From NCBI GenBank assembly GCA_937871845.1, contig CALMQQ010000267.1, positions 1-64,000 on the forward strand: DNA of 64,000 nt, in the 5' to 3' direction. The notes below the pieces were generated by a model. That model was not told the DNA's origin. It did not search any database and was given only the letters and a program-made list of their open reading frames with translations. The stretch is from an uncultured bacterium (GTDB taxonomy: Bacteria; Patescibacteriota; Dojkabacteria; B142; OLB20). The position numbers were made by a program, and so were the translations under genes. This document shows, one piece after another, positions 24,407 through 31,896 of the stretch; positions within the stretch are counted from its first letter, which is position 1; every line of letters starts with the position of its first letter.

Positions 24407-25648
24407 ATGACCGAAGCTCAGACCTACACGATTCCCGAATATCGTTTCGCAGATTTCAAAAAGAAGCTGGAAAAGCTTAATCGGAAGGCCGTCAAGCTTG
24501 GTTGCGACAAGATCGGCTATCAGGTCATCAACAACACCACCATCGATTTTGTCAATCCCGACAATAACAAGACCGTGAATATCCCTGCCTTTGAAATCAT
24601 CGTCTCTGGTGCGGCTCCGCAAGTCGGTGGATGGACTTTTGGTGCCAAGATTGAAACCCTGTCCGATTCCAAAACCTTTCTGGTTCATTCGGTTCCCGGC
24701 GTCACAACCAAGATTCATGATCGGTTCCGGTCGCTTGGCCCCGGCGTGTGTGAACATTGCAATCGAATTCGCGCCCGCCGCGATACCTTTGTGGTGATCA
24801 ACGAAGAAACCGGCGAGCAAAAGCAGGTTGGTCGTCAGTGTCTCGCGGATTTCACGGGCTTCAACACCCCGGAACGCGCCGCGCTGGCCTACAGCCGGAT
24901 TGATCTGTTCGATGAGTTCACTGAAAAGGATGATATCGGCCTGCGCAGTAATTTCTTCGGTGATCATCAGGATACCCATTGGATTTTGGCTCTGACCAGT
25001 GCCTATATTTCCAAATATGGTTGGGTTCCGCGCTCTGCCCTTTCGGTTGAAGTGGGAAATGATCGCCCGACTTCTGGTCGTGTTGGTGCTCATTTCTGGC
25101 GCGCAGGTCGTTCCGCAGAAGAACGTCGTGAAATCAGGGAATTTGAAGAACTGGCTCACGAAGCGAAGCATCAGGAGCGCGCCACGGCGGTTGTGGAGTG
25201 GATCAAGACCGAACTGGCCAATAACATCCGTTCTGATTACGATCAGAATCTTGTGGCCCTGACCAGCCTTGATCTGACCACCACAAAGCATCTCGGATTG
25301 GTTTGCTCCGCCGTGGCCGCTTATCAAAAGGCGCAGAACCTCAAGGTCGAATATGCCAAGAAAAAGGAAACCGACAAGAATTCAAAGCATATCGGCAAGG
25401 TTGGAGAGCGTGTCGTTCTTGATGTCAATGTCACGTTCATGAAACTTATGTCCGGGCATTATGGTGCGGTTACACTGGTGAAATTCCGCGATATCGAGGG
25501 CAACGTTTTGTCGTGGTTCGCTTCCGGTGACAAGGAATTCAATGTGGGCGAATCTCTCAAGATCAAGGCCACGGTTAAGAAGCACAGCGAATTCAATGAA
25601 ATCAAGGAAACCGCGCTTTCCCGAGTGTCTGTTCTTCAAAAGGATTGA
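24407..25648 (+). CDS. Zinc-motif protein of unknown function, GC-rich (413 aa)
   Basis: Start at 24407 (MTEAQTYTIPEYRF) downstream of a consensus promoter and GGGGAG; longer frames would begin inside the promoter. About residues 110-150 hold CEHCNRIRARRDTF and, some 20 residues on, GRQCLADF: three or four Cys arranged like a zinc ribbon, found in hypothetical proteins of phages and plasmids. The C-terminal ~85 residues (GKVGERVVLDVNV through ETALSRVSVLQ) look like an OB-type beta-barrel. Base composition is visibly more GC-rich than neighbours, suggesting recent acquisition or codon optimisation for strong early expression. A nucleic-acid-binding role is inferred from the two domains. Confidence 0.75.
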   Translation: MTEAQTYTIPEYRFADFKKKLEKLNRKAVKLGCDKIGYQVINNTTIDFVNPDNNKTVNIPAFEIIVSGAAPQVGGWTFGAKIETLSDSKTFLVHSVPGVTTKIHDRFRSLGPGVCEHCNRIRARRDTFVVINEETGEQKQVGRQCLADFTGFNTPERAALAYSRIDLFDEFTEKDDIGLRSNFFGDHQDTHWILALTSAYISKYGWVPRSALSVEVGNDRPTSGRVGAHFWRAGRSAEERREIREFEELAHEAKHQERATAVVEWIKTELANNIRSDYDQNLVALTSLDLTTTKHLGLVCSAVAAYQKAQNLKVEYAKKKETDKNSKHIGKVGERVVLDVNVTFMKLMSGHYGAVTLVKFRDIEGNVLSWFASGDKEFNVGESLKIKATVKKHSEFNEIKETALSRVSVLQKD

Positions 25649-25651
25649 TTC

Positions 25652-25837
25652 ATGAAACAAGTGATCAAGGTTGATTTTGGTGAACATGATTACATCATCA
25701 TCGGACCATTTGAGAATATTTCAAGCGCCGAAAATGCCCTCATCAACATTAAGGCAATGTTCAAGTCGGCAATTGGCTTCACAATCATTTCATTATTTGA
25801 TGGATCACAATATGAACAAAAACGAAAAAGGAATTGA
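25652..25837 (+). CDS. Hypothetical protein (61 aa)
   Basis: Begins 3 nt after the GC-rich gene. A small soluble alpha/beta-looking protein (KVDFGEHDYIIIGPFENISSA) without a recognised family. Its end overlaps the next gene by 26 nt in another frame. Likely co-transcribed. Confidence 0.6.
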   Translation: MKQVIKVDFGEHDYIIIGPFENISSAENALINIKAMFKSAIGFTIISLFDGSQYEQKRKRN

Positions 25838-26030
25838 TTTCAGCATTCCATTGTTCTTCAAACTGTGGATCGCTTTTGTCTTTTCGGTGGCATTATTCAT
25901 CATTGGTGTGACCGGCTATCTGATGTATCAGTCGGCCTATCATCCCGAAACCATTGGCGAACATGTGGGCCGTTTTATCAAGGGGATCGAACAGGGAAAA
26001 AATATTGACAAGGAAGGTGGACTAAACTAA
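25812..26030 (+). CDS. Single-span membrane protein (72 aa)
   Basis: Start at 25812 (MNKNEKGIDFSIP), within the end of the previous ORF. One clear membrane segment at about residues 14-40 (FFKLWIAFVFSVALFIIGVTG), followed by a hydrophilic tail (ETIGEHVGRFIKGIEQGKN). N-in topology is suggested by the Lys residues before the span. Function unknown; the -35 of the next promoter lies in its last codons. Confidence 0.65.
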   Translation: MNKNEKGIDFSIPLFFKLWIAFVFSVALFIIGVTGYLMYQSAYHPETIGEHVGRFIKGIEQGKNIDKEGGLN

Positions 26031-26033
26031 TAT
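26005..26033 (+). promoter_or_regulatory. Sigma70 promoter
   Basis: TTGACA (26005-26010), 17-nt spacer, TAATAT (26028-26033). Located 27 nt before the ATG at 26060, overlapping the end of the membrane protein gene. Confidence 0.7.
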
Positions 26034-26059
26034 CACTGTCCGCTTTGAAAGGGGATTAC

Positions 26060-26419
26060 ATGACAGATTATGTGAAAGCCTATCAAGACCCCTCCCATAT
26101 CTATCATAACGAAGCCATGCGCATTGTCAGTAAATTAAACAATGATGCCTATTTTATGGATGGCGTCATTCGTTGGAATACCAGTGACAATGTACCGCCC
26201 GAGGATATTGTGCAATTGGCAATTTTTCTTGGCAAGCCGGTCATATTGCACAAAACTGATATCGCCCGTGCCGAAGACATGCGGCGGTTTCTCAAGACCT
26301 ATCGAAAAAACCAATCCAAACAACCTACATCCGCCGAGGAATTTTCTGAATTGCGAGCGGCGTTTGGCTCTGGTGTAACCGTGGTCAACATTCTTACCGG
26401 AAGACGAATCCGAACATAA
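26060..26419 (+). CDS. Hypothetical protein (119 aa)
   Basis: ATG at 26060 preceded by AAAGGGG; the longer frame starts from a TTG inside the ribosome site. Soluble, mixed charge (MTDYVKAYQDPSH; RRFLKTYRKNQSKQ), no recognised domain. First gene behind its own sigma70-like promoter, so probably early. Confidence 0.65.
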   Translation: MTDYVKAYQDPSHIYHNEAMRIVSKLNNDAYFMDGVIRWNTSDNVPPEDIVQLAIFLGKPVILHKTDIARAEDMRRFLKTYRKNQSKQPTSAEEFSELRAAFGSGVTVVNILTGRRIRT

Positions 26420-26435
26420 AGAGAGGACATATATC

Positions 26436-26831
26436 ATGTCAATCAATGTTTTTCTGATCGATCCGTTCGCTTGCACGATTACCGAAGAAACCATCGAAGG
26501 CAAGAATCTGAAGGATTATTACAAGCTGCTTTCACACGAAACCATGCCGGTTGATTGTTTTGATGTTTCCTATGCTTTCTCAGGAGATGTTCTTGCGGAC
26601 AGTGATTGCCTCTATGTTGATGATGAGGGACTGTTGAAGTCGCCGGAGCGTTTCGTTGGTTTCAATGGCGTTGATGATATCAAATTTGCCGGGAAGGTTC
26701 TGGTTGTCGGAACTGACGAGGAAGGCGCGAGTGTTTCAGCGAACACCGATATTGAAAAATTGCGCGCCAATATTCATTTTGCCGGTCGTGATTTGATTCC
26801 TACCACAACACCATGGGAGGCTCCGAAATGA
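26436..26831 (+). CDS. DUF3846-like hypothetical protein (131 aa)
   Basis: Pattern of DCFDVSYAFSGDVLADSDCLYVDDEGLLK followed by a C-terminal FAGKVLVVGTDEEG (about residues 40-105) resembles DUF3846, a small domain found in phage and plasmid proteins, often near anti-restriction genes. I cannot confirm this without a profile search. AGAGAGGA ribosome site; its stop overlaps the next ATG (ATGA). Confidence 0.55.
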   Translation: MSINVFLIDPFACTITEETIEGKNLKDYYKLLSHETMPVDCFDVSYAFSGDVLADSDCLYVDDEGLLKSPERFVGFNGVDDIKFAGKVLVVGTDEEGASVSANTDIEKLRANIHFAGRDLIPTTTPWEAPK

Positions 26832-27070
26832 TCCCGATCAATATGAATGTTGCCACATTTGGAACGGTGCCTTATAGGCGTTCGGTGGCACCCTATTACA
26901 AATGCCGCACATGGCAGGAAGCCATGCGCCGCTTTGCTCTTCAGCATGGCAAGGCAATTGCCATCATGGCCAATGACGATGCTCGCATCGTGGAGCGGGA
27001 CGAAAAGTTGAAATCCGGCGTGCGAATTCATCTGCTACCATCCGCTTCGGTACGTTGGTTCCGGGGATGA
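26828..27070 (+). CDS. Hypothetical protein (80 aa)
   Basis: Starts at the ATGA junction with the preceding gene. Basic N-terminal half (YRRSVAPYYKCRTWQEAMRR) then KAIAIMANDDARIVERDE. No recognised domain; coupled on both sides by ATGA overlaps, so it is translated as part of a three-gene chain. Confidence 0.6.
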   Translation: MIPINMNVATFGTVPYRRSVAPYYKCRTWQEAMRRFALQHGKAIAIMANDDARIVERDEKLKSGVRIHLLPSASVRWFRG

Positions 27071-27285
27071 AAAACAGTCGTTGGCTTGTTTTCAAACACA
27101 ACAATGGAACCTTGCGAAAGCTAGGTTCCGTTTTAGCCAAACACCAGCCGGAAGCGTTGGGCAAGGCTCTGCGAAAATGGCCGCATGAACTGGATTCGTC
27201 TCAGGTACAAGCCGGGTTAGTGGTTCGGCCCAAGAATCAGACCGGAAATCTCCCCCAAAATCGGCTTGTAAGCTCCCACAATTAA
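27067..27285 (+). CDS. Hypothetical basic protein (72 aa)
   Basis: Starts at an ATGA overlap. MKNSRWLVFKHNNGTLRKL, then KALRKWPHELDSSQVQ: short, basic, no recognised domain. Ends just before the leader of the SPFH gene. Confidence 0.55.
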   Translation: MKNSRWLVFKHNNGTLRKLGSVLAKHQPEALGKALRKWPHELDSSQVQAGLVVRPKNQTGNLPQNRLVSSHN

Positions 27286-27294
27286 CGCTACATT
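27266..27294 (+). promoter_or_regulatory. Possible sigma70-like promoter for the SPFH gene
   Basis: TTGTAA (27266-27271), 17-nt spacer, TACATT (27289-27294); four of six matches in each box. Weak evidence, but positioned about 75 nt before a large gene with its own leader. Confidence 0.35.
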
Positions 27295-27319
27295 CGTTTC
27301 CGCGATCCCCCGGCTAGTA

Positions 27320-27354
27320 GGGTAGCTCTCCAAAAACAGGCTCCCTACAGCCTT
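27320..27354 (+). promoter_or_regulatory. Stem-loop in the leader of the SPFH gene
   Basis: GTAGGG and CCCTAC form the outer stem, with inner AGC/GCT pairs and a bulged T, ending about 15 nt before the ATG. It could control ribosome access. It does not match a riboswitch consensus known to me. Confidence 0.35.
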
Positions 27355-27367
27355 CCCTGTGGAGACA

Positions 27368-28717
27368 ATGGATATGATGAATTTGTTATTGATTCCGCTG
27401 GCAATTGGTTTGCTGGCCCTGCTTTTTATTCCTCTCCTGTTTCGAACGGTCGTTTCGACCAATGATGTGCATATCGTACAATCAACTAAGGAAACAGTAT
27501 CCTATGGTAAAGGCCAAGAAACGGGCAATTCCTATTATGCATGGCCATCATGGTTCCCGATAATCGGAATCAAGACAATCGTTTTGCCGGTTTCAGTGTT
27601 CGATATCAAACTCACGGATTATGCAGCCTACGATAAAGATCGTTTGCCATTCATGATCGATATCATTGGCTTCTTTCGAATCAACAATTCCAATGAAGCG
27701 GCGGAACGAATTGATTCATTCGATGCTCTTCAAGAACAGTTAAAGGGAATTTTGCAAGGTGCCATTCGTTCAATTCTGGCATCTTCGGAAATCTCCGGCA
27801 TTCTTGAGGGTCGTGCCGAATTCGGCCAGAAATTCACTCAGGAAGTCGAGGCTCAATTGCGTGAATGGGGAGTTGTTCCTGTCAAGAATATAGAACTGAT
27901 GGATATTCGAGATATGAATGGTTCCAAGGTCATTGCTGATATTATGGCAATGAAGAAATCCGAGGTCGAATCAAAATCTCGAATGGAAATTGCACGTAAT
28001 ATGCAGAATGCCGAAACCGCCGAGATCGAGGCCAAGCAAACTGTGCAGTTGCGTGATCAAGAAGCCAAGCAATTAGTTAACGTTCGAACAGCAGAGCAAG
28101 AACAGGCAACCTTTGTTGCTCGTGAAAAGGCCGCACAGAATGTTGCTGACGAGAAACGGATTACCACTGAAAAGAGCATGGAAATCCAGCGTGTCAATGA
28201 TGTTCGCGCCGCCGAGATCAAGAAAGAGGTCGAGGTCGTCAACGCCGAACAGATGAAGCAAGTCAGTATCGTGGAAGCCGAGGGCACCAAGCAACAGACC
28301 GTGCTTATTGCCGAAGGCACTCTTGAAGCCACCAAACGCGAAGCCGAAGGCATTCAGGTTGTCGGTAACGCCAAGGCCGATGCTGAAAAGGCCATGCAAA
28401 TGGCTCCGGTATTTGCACAGATCGAACTGGCCAAAGAAATCGGCGCAAACGATGGCTATCAGAAATATCTTGTCACAATCCGCACTGTGGAGAAGGACGA
28501 GAAGGTTGGCGTGGAACAGGCATCCGCACTCAAGGAAGCCGAAATCAAGATCATTGCAAATTCAGGCAATGCGGTTTCGGGCCTGAATAACGTGATGGAT
28601 GTGTTCACAACAACCAATGGCGGTACTCAATTGGGTGCAGCCGTGGAAGCCTTTGCCGCAACCGAAATTGGTGGCAAGATCATGAGTCAATTGACAGGCA
28701 ATGGAAAGGTCGCATAA
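27368..28717 (+). CDS. SPFH / flotillin-like membrane-anchored protein (449 aa)
   Basis: Residues about 4-26 are an N-terminal membrane anchor (NLLLIPLAIGLLALLFIPLLF). An SPFH/band-7 domain follows (about 35-200), including VFDIKLTDYAAYDKDRLPFMID and a GILQGAIRSILASSEI helix. From about 200 to 370 is a very long Ala/Glu/Lys coiled coil with repeated EAK-type segments (NAEQMKQVSIVEAEGTKQQT), the flotillin signature. The Gly/Ala-rich C-terminus resembles flotillin oligomerisation tails. Bacterial flotillins scaffold membrane microdomains; why a phage carries one is unknown. Start at the ATG following GGAG; another in-frame ATG two codons on is possible. Confidence 0.8.
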   Translation: MDMMNLLLIPLAIGLLALLFIPLLFRTVVSTNDVHIVQSTKETVSYGKGQETGNSYYAWPSWFPIIGIKTIVLPVSVFDIKLTDYAAYDKDRLPFMIDIIGFFRINNSNEAAERIDSFDALQEQLKGILQGAIRSILASSEISGILEGRAEFGQKFTQEVEAQLREWGVVPVKNIELMDIRDMNGSKVIADIMAMKKSEVESKSRMEIARNMQNAETAEIEAKQTVQLRDQEAKQLVNVRTAEQEQATFVAREKAAQNVADEKRITTEKSMEIQRVNDVRAAEIKKEVEVVNAEQMKQVSIVEAEGTKQQTVLIAEGTLEATKREAEGIQVVGNAKADAEKAMQMAPVFAQIELAKEIGANDGYQKYLVTIRTVEKDEKVGVEQASALKEAEIKIIANSGNAVSGLNNVMDVFTTTNGGTQLGAAVEAFAATEIGGKIMSQLTGNGKVA

Positions 28718-28735
28718 TAATTGACCTTATTAGGG

Positions 28736-28757
28736 GAGGGCTTCGGCCCTCTTCTTT
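28736..28757 (+). terminator. Probable rho-independent terminator after the SPFH gene
   Basis: GAGGGC-TTCG-GCCCTC, a 6-bp stem with the very stable TTCG tetraloop, followed by TTCTTTTC. The T-run is interrupted, so termination may be partial. Confidence 0.65.
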
Positions 28758-28778
28758 TCATAGAAGGGGAAATATTAC

Positions 28779-29093
28779 ATGTTTGAGATTGGTCAACAGG
28801 TTGTTTGTATCAATGATGATTGGACAAAGATTCCCATTTCCTTATTAAAAATTGAGGGAAGTTTGCCTTTCAAAAATCAGATTTTGACAATCAAAGATAT
28901 CAAAAAATTTCCCAAGCATAATGATGCCCTAGGTCTTTCATTCAATGAAATATATGTTTCTTGGAAAAGCGTATATAGTGGCGAAGGTTTTTGGAATGCC
29001 ACTCATTTTCGTCCTGTCAAGAAAACTGATATAAGTATCTTTACCGAAATGCTTAATAAGGTGAACGATGGCCAACATCTGGTATCTGTCTGA
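28779..29093 (+). CDS. Conserved phage hypothetical protein (104 aa)
   Basis: The N-terminus (MFEIGQQVVCINDDW) and C-terminal block (FRPVKKTDISIFTEML, about residues 79-94) match a small conserved protein common in phages and mobile elements of alphaproteobacteria, function unknown. Start behind AAGGGG. Overlaps the metallophosphoesterase gene by 26 nt. This is one of the better hints to an alphaproteobacterial host. Confidence 0.75.
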   Translation: MFEIGQQVVCINDDWTKIPISLLKIEGSLPFKNQILTIKDIKKFPKHNDALGLSFNEIYVSWKSVYSGEGFWNATHFRPVKKTDISIFTEMLNKVNDGQHLVSV

Positions 29094-29601
29094 TCCCCAT
29101 CTATTCCATAAGAACATCATTAAATTCACGGATGATAATGGAAAGATCATTCGTGAATTTAGAACCTTACAAGAGCACAACGAAAAGATTCTTTCTTGTC
29201 ATAACGAAGTCGTCAAACCGGGCGATAAGGTCTATTGGCTAGGAGATATTACCTTCGATTATGGTCCCGAGTTCGAAGCCTTCTTTCCTCGTTTTCATGG
29301 AAAAAAGCGACTCATCATTGGTAATCATGATATCATCAAGGGAACCAATCTTCTCAAACATTTTCAGAAGGCTCAAATCTGGCGCATCTTCAAGGAACAT
29401 AATTTCTTAATCACACACATTCCGGCGCATCCTGATTATCTTCGAAAGGTCAAATTCAACGTTCATGGCCATCTACATCAGCGCGTGGTGATGAATGGAA
29501 ATGTGCCGGATTGGCGCTATATCAGCGTTTGTCTGGAACATACTAAATATTATCCGGTGCATCTTGATGAAATTCTAGCTCGAATCAAAAAGGCAGCATG
29601 A
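29068..29601 (+). CDS. Calcineurin-like metallophosphoesterase (177 aa)
   Basis: All metal-binding blocks are visible: SDPHLFHKN (Asp9, His11), a central GD pair in YWLGDIT, GNHD (about residues 89-92), ITHIPAHP, and VHGHLHQR near 130. This small family occurs in many phages and in bacteria as predicted phosphoesterases acting on nucleotides or phosphate monoesters. The physiological substrate is unknown. It lies between two unknown small genes with short overlaps, so probably in one early operon. A second, unrelated phosphoesterase is encoded at 57345. Confidence 0.85.
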   Translation: MANIWYLSDPHLFHKNIIKFTDDNGKIIREFRTLQEHNEKILSCHNEVVKPGDKVYWLGDITFDYGPEFEAFFPRFHGKKRLIIGNHDIIKGTNLLKHFQKAQIWRIFKEHNFLITHIPAHPDYLRKVKFNVHGHLHQRVVMNGNVPDWRYISVCLEHTKYYPVHLDEILARIKKAA

Positions 29602-29602
29602 T

Positions 29603-29914
29603 ATGCCAAACAACAGCGAAAATGATCGTGTCGAAAGATTTGATTGCGAATGTGGGGATTACGATCACTGCTTTCGAGTCAGTGTTTATGAATTTGATCA
29701 AATTGAATTTATACTGGAAAGCCGCCTGCCGAATTATAAGAAATGGTATCAGCGCATTGGCACCGCGATCAAATACATCTTCCATACAGACGAAACAGCC
29801 TACGATACGGTTCTTTTATCTTCCGAGGATGTAAATCGCCTTGGTCGTCTCGTTCATCATTATCGTAAACTATATTATGAAATGCAAGAGGCTTCTAAAA
29901 AAGAAGCCTCTTGA
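29603..29914 (+). CDS. Hypothetical protein (103 aa), end of the plus-strand island
   Basis: ATG one base after the metallophosphoesterase stop. The N-terminal CECGDYDHCFRV contains three Cys and a His, a possible metal site; the rest (SRLPNYKKWYQRIGTAIKY, later LVHHYRKLYYEM) is helical and basic. No family recognised. Its last codons are also the stem of the hairpin at 29888-29910. Confidence 0.6.
   Translation: MPNNSENDRVERFDCECGDYDHCFRVSVYEFDQIEFILESRLPNYKKWYQRIGTAIKYIFHTDETAYDTVLLSSEDVNRLGRLVHHYRKLYYEMQEASKKEAS
29888..29910. terminator. Hairpin between convergent genes
   Basis: GAGGCTTC (29888-29895), 7-nt loop, GAAGCCTC (29903-29910). It overlaps the last codons of the plus-strand gene and faces the minus-strand gene ending at 29923. 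There is no clear T-run on either side, so it is a weak terminator or a 3'-protecting stem. Confidence 0.45.
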
Positions 29915-29922
29915 AACAATTC

Positions 29923-30222
29923 TTACTTTGCTGTTTTGCTTAATACATCGTCAAGATTAATTCCGACCAGAGCCGCGATCTTACGAAGAATTTCCATCTT
30001 GTCTTCTATTTCACAATCCGGTTCATTATTTCTTTCATCGTAAATTTTAGCCCTACGTAGCAATTCCTTCATTTCCATCACTTCTTTCTTGAGAGAATCA
30101 AATTCCTCTTTAGAAATTTGTGGTTGTGGCAGAACTACAGGAGAATTGACTACTGTATCATACCACTTACGATTGCCAAAATTGTCTTTATAATAATCTC
30201 CAATCATACTTACTACGCACAT
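29923..30222 (-). CDS. Conserved phage hypothetical protein (99 aa)
   Basis: MCVVSMIGDYY at the N-terminus, then QISKEEFDSLKKEVMEMKELLRRAKIYDE (a predicted coiled coil, about residues 36-64) and EPDCEIEDKMEILRKIAALVGI form a family I recognise from many phages of proteobacteria, function unknown. ATG preceded by AGGAG at about 12 nt. Last gene of the right-hand structural operon. Confidence 0.75.
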   Translation of the reverse strand: MCVVSMIGDYYKDNFGNRKWYDTVVNSPVVLPQPQISKEEFDSLKKEVMEMKELLRRAKIYDERNNEPDCEIEDKMEILRKIAALVGINLDDVLSKTAK

Positions 30223-30297
30223 TTATCTATCAATGCTCCTATTATTATTCCGACGCCTCCGGGTCGGGCGGGGTGGGGAGAGGCATCCAGTGGGTGA
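30223..30297. other. Intergenic G-rich element
   Basis: 75-nt gap that holds a G-quadruplex-type run on the plus strand at 30261-30278 (GGG-TC-GGG-C-GGGG-T-GGGG) bracketed by GCCTC and GAGGC, which could close a stem. It is extreme for this AT-rich genome. The minus-strand transcript across it is C-rich. Confidence 0.5.
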
Positions 30298-31668
30298 TCA
30301 TGGCGTGAACCTAATCAAATCCCAACCATCATTAACATTTCCTGTATAGATTGGGTTAGTTTTGTTAAAATTCGTAATACCAAAACCTCCTGTTCCCATA
30401 TGATTATTAGTTATTGAAACATTCGTGATCGGGTAGTTATTGAACTGTCCATCAACATAGATGGTATAACCACCACCCACGAGAAGATTGTCAGTAACCA
30501 CAACATTATCAATTGCTCCGGCCCAATTGTCGATCATGATCGCTGAGGTTTGATCATGATCATTGATGATCGTATTGTGTTCGATCCAGACATTGCTCTG
30601 TCCACCATCCATTTGAATGCCATCATAGTGTGGTGAACCAGATGCCTTGAGATCATGAATATAATTGTGTTTGATGATCGTATTGCTACCCACACCAAAG
30701 GCATTTTCGACATTGAAGATGTTGTTATAGAGAAACGATCCAGAACCATTGATTGCAATGGAACCTTCATTACCAAAACCAACCCCATCGATTGTACAGT
30801 GCTCAACGATGATATCAGGTGCACGACAATCAACGATATAGAAATTCGGAGAAACGATTCTACAATTGCGTAGAATTACCCCACGGCCCCGAATGGATAT
30901 CATCCCCTTAATATCGAGATTTTCCACAACAGCGCCGTCAGTTGAAATTACCATATTTCCTTCATATGGCTTCAATACTCCGGTTGCTCCGGTATTTTTT
31001 TCATTGGGCCAATCAATTATCGGTAGAGGAATTGGAGTGGTATTTGAGACAGGAGTTGTTGTTTGTGTTTCTTCATAGCTTTCAAGCACGACATCAACCC
31101 AATAATTTGTTTTGTTGTATGATGCAATCGGAAATTTCAAATTATCTCCATAAGAATAAAGACCATTGTCACCAGACAAATCAAATGCCTTATTTCCTTC
31201 AAAACTAAAATTGCTCGTTCCAAAATAACGACCATTTGACAAGAAGGATGCCACATAAGTCTTATCTGTTGTGACAGGAATCGCATTAGGGAGAGGAACA
31301 GTAATCCATCCCGAGGCGTTCTCCACTTTGGAAACTACCTGCACAATTGGAGTAGTTGGAATTATCTGATTGCTGAAATCCCAAAGAGCAACGGTATGTG
31401 GAGCCTTATCAAGATTGCTCTTATAAAATTTAATGGCGGTGATGTTACCATTGAACTTAGGCCGAAAACGAATTCCAAGGTTGACCTTGCTCGAATCTGC
31501 ATCAGGATTTGATATAGGAAATAGTTCTGGAAAAATTGAGTAGTAATTGAGAACTGGTTCGGGGATAGGATCAGGTTCCGGTTCAGTTGGAACAATAATC
31601 TTTTCATCAAGAAAGCCAGAAAATTCCTTACCATCTTCGGTCTTTACTGTTATTTCAATCTTAGACAT
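30298..31668 (-). CDS. Fibre/spike protein: DUF4082 plus beta-helix (456 aa)
   Basis: N-terminal ~35 residues (MSKIEITVKTEDGKEFSGF) probably attach to the virion and end in a Pro-rich linker (PTEPEPDPIPEP). A DUF4082-like sandwich follows (about 45-205: GIRFRPKFNGNITAIKFYK and TYVASFLSNGRYFG). A right-handed beta-helix runs from about 219 (WPNEKNTG) to 430. This two-domain order is the same as in the 1699-aa gp7-like protein, and 63 bp of DNA are identical between them. Predicted receptor-binding or depolymerase tailspike; no catalytic residues can be assigned. GGAG ribosome site. Confidence 0.75.
   Translation of the reverse strand: MSKIEITVKTEDGKEFSGFLDEKIIVPTEPEPDPIPEPVLNYYSIFPELFPISNPDADSSKVNLGIRFRPKFNGNITAIKFYKSNLDKAPHTVALWDFSNQIIPTTPIVQVVSKVENASGWITVPLPNAIPVTTDKTYVASFLSNGRYFGTSNFSFEGNKAFDLSGDNGLYSYGDNLKFPIASYNKTNYWVDVVLESYEETQTTTPVSNTTPIPLPIIDWPNEKNTGATGVLKPYEGNMVISTDGAVVENLDIKGMISIRGRGVILRNCRIVSPNFYIVDCRAPDIIVEHCTIDGVGFGNEGSIAINGSGSFLYNNIFNVENAFGVGSNTIIKHNYIHDLKASGSPHYDGIQMDGGQSNVWIEHNTIINDHDQTSAIMIDNWAGAIDNVVVTDNLLVGGGYTIYVDGQFNNYPITNVSITNNHMGTGGFGITNFNKTNPIYTGNVNDGWDLIRFTP
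30505..30567. repeat. 63-bp exact repeat, copy 2 (in second fibre gene)
   Basis: Identical to 13210-13272. Points to recent recombination between fibre genes of the same genome. Confidence 0.9.
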
Positions 31669-31680
31669 ATAATCTCCATT

Positions 31681-31896
31681 TTATTTGAATTTTGGATGTG
31701 TGATTGCCGCCATAATCATATCCATGGCGATAGTTCTATTTGTATGTTGCGATCTTCCACTATTTACAATCGCAACAATTCCACTTGGCTCATGAGTCAC
31801 TTTGACTCCATTGTCTGTGCCAACATGTTGCCCGCCCAATGGTCTATTGGGATAGACTTCTATCTTACAATCTTTCATTACATCATCTAGAGTCAT
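31681..31896 (-). CDS. Release-factor-domain (GGQ) protein (71 aa)
   Basis: Residues 21-54 reproduce the catalytic domain signature of class I release factors and ArfB-type hydrolases: GGQHVGTDNGVKVTHEPSG, then SGRSQHTNR. The Gly-Gly-Gln triplet is the peptidyl-tRNA hydrolysis motif. There is no codon-recognition domain and, unlike ArfB, no long basic tail, so it is the minimal GGQ domain only. Possible roles are releasing peptides from stalled ribosomes or interfering with host termination; neither is demonstrated. The start overlaps the stop of the gp27-like gene (ATGA). Confidence 0.7.
   Translation of the reverse strand: MTLDDVMKDCKIEVYPNRPLGGQHVGTDNGVKVTHEPSGIVAIVNSGRSQHTNRTIAMDMIMAAITHPKFK

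Noticed and set aside
24308-25327. A long antisense open frame (339 codons) opposite the GC-rich gene
   Set aside because: It is a shadow frame caused by GC-rich third positions; it lacks a ribosome site and recognisable motifs, and the sense strand has promoter, ribosome site and zinc motif.
30505-30567. Possible CRISPR or att-type direct repeat with 13210-13272
   Set aside because: Only two copies, both inside aligned protein-coding beta-helix rungs, with no spacers or integrase; gene conversion explains it.
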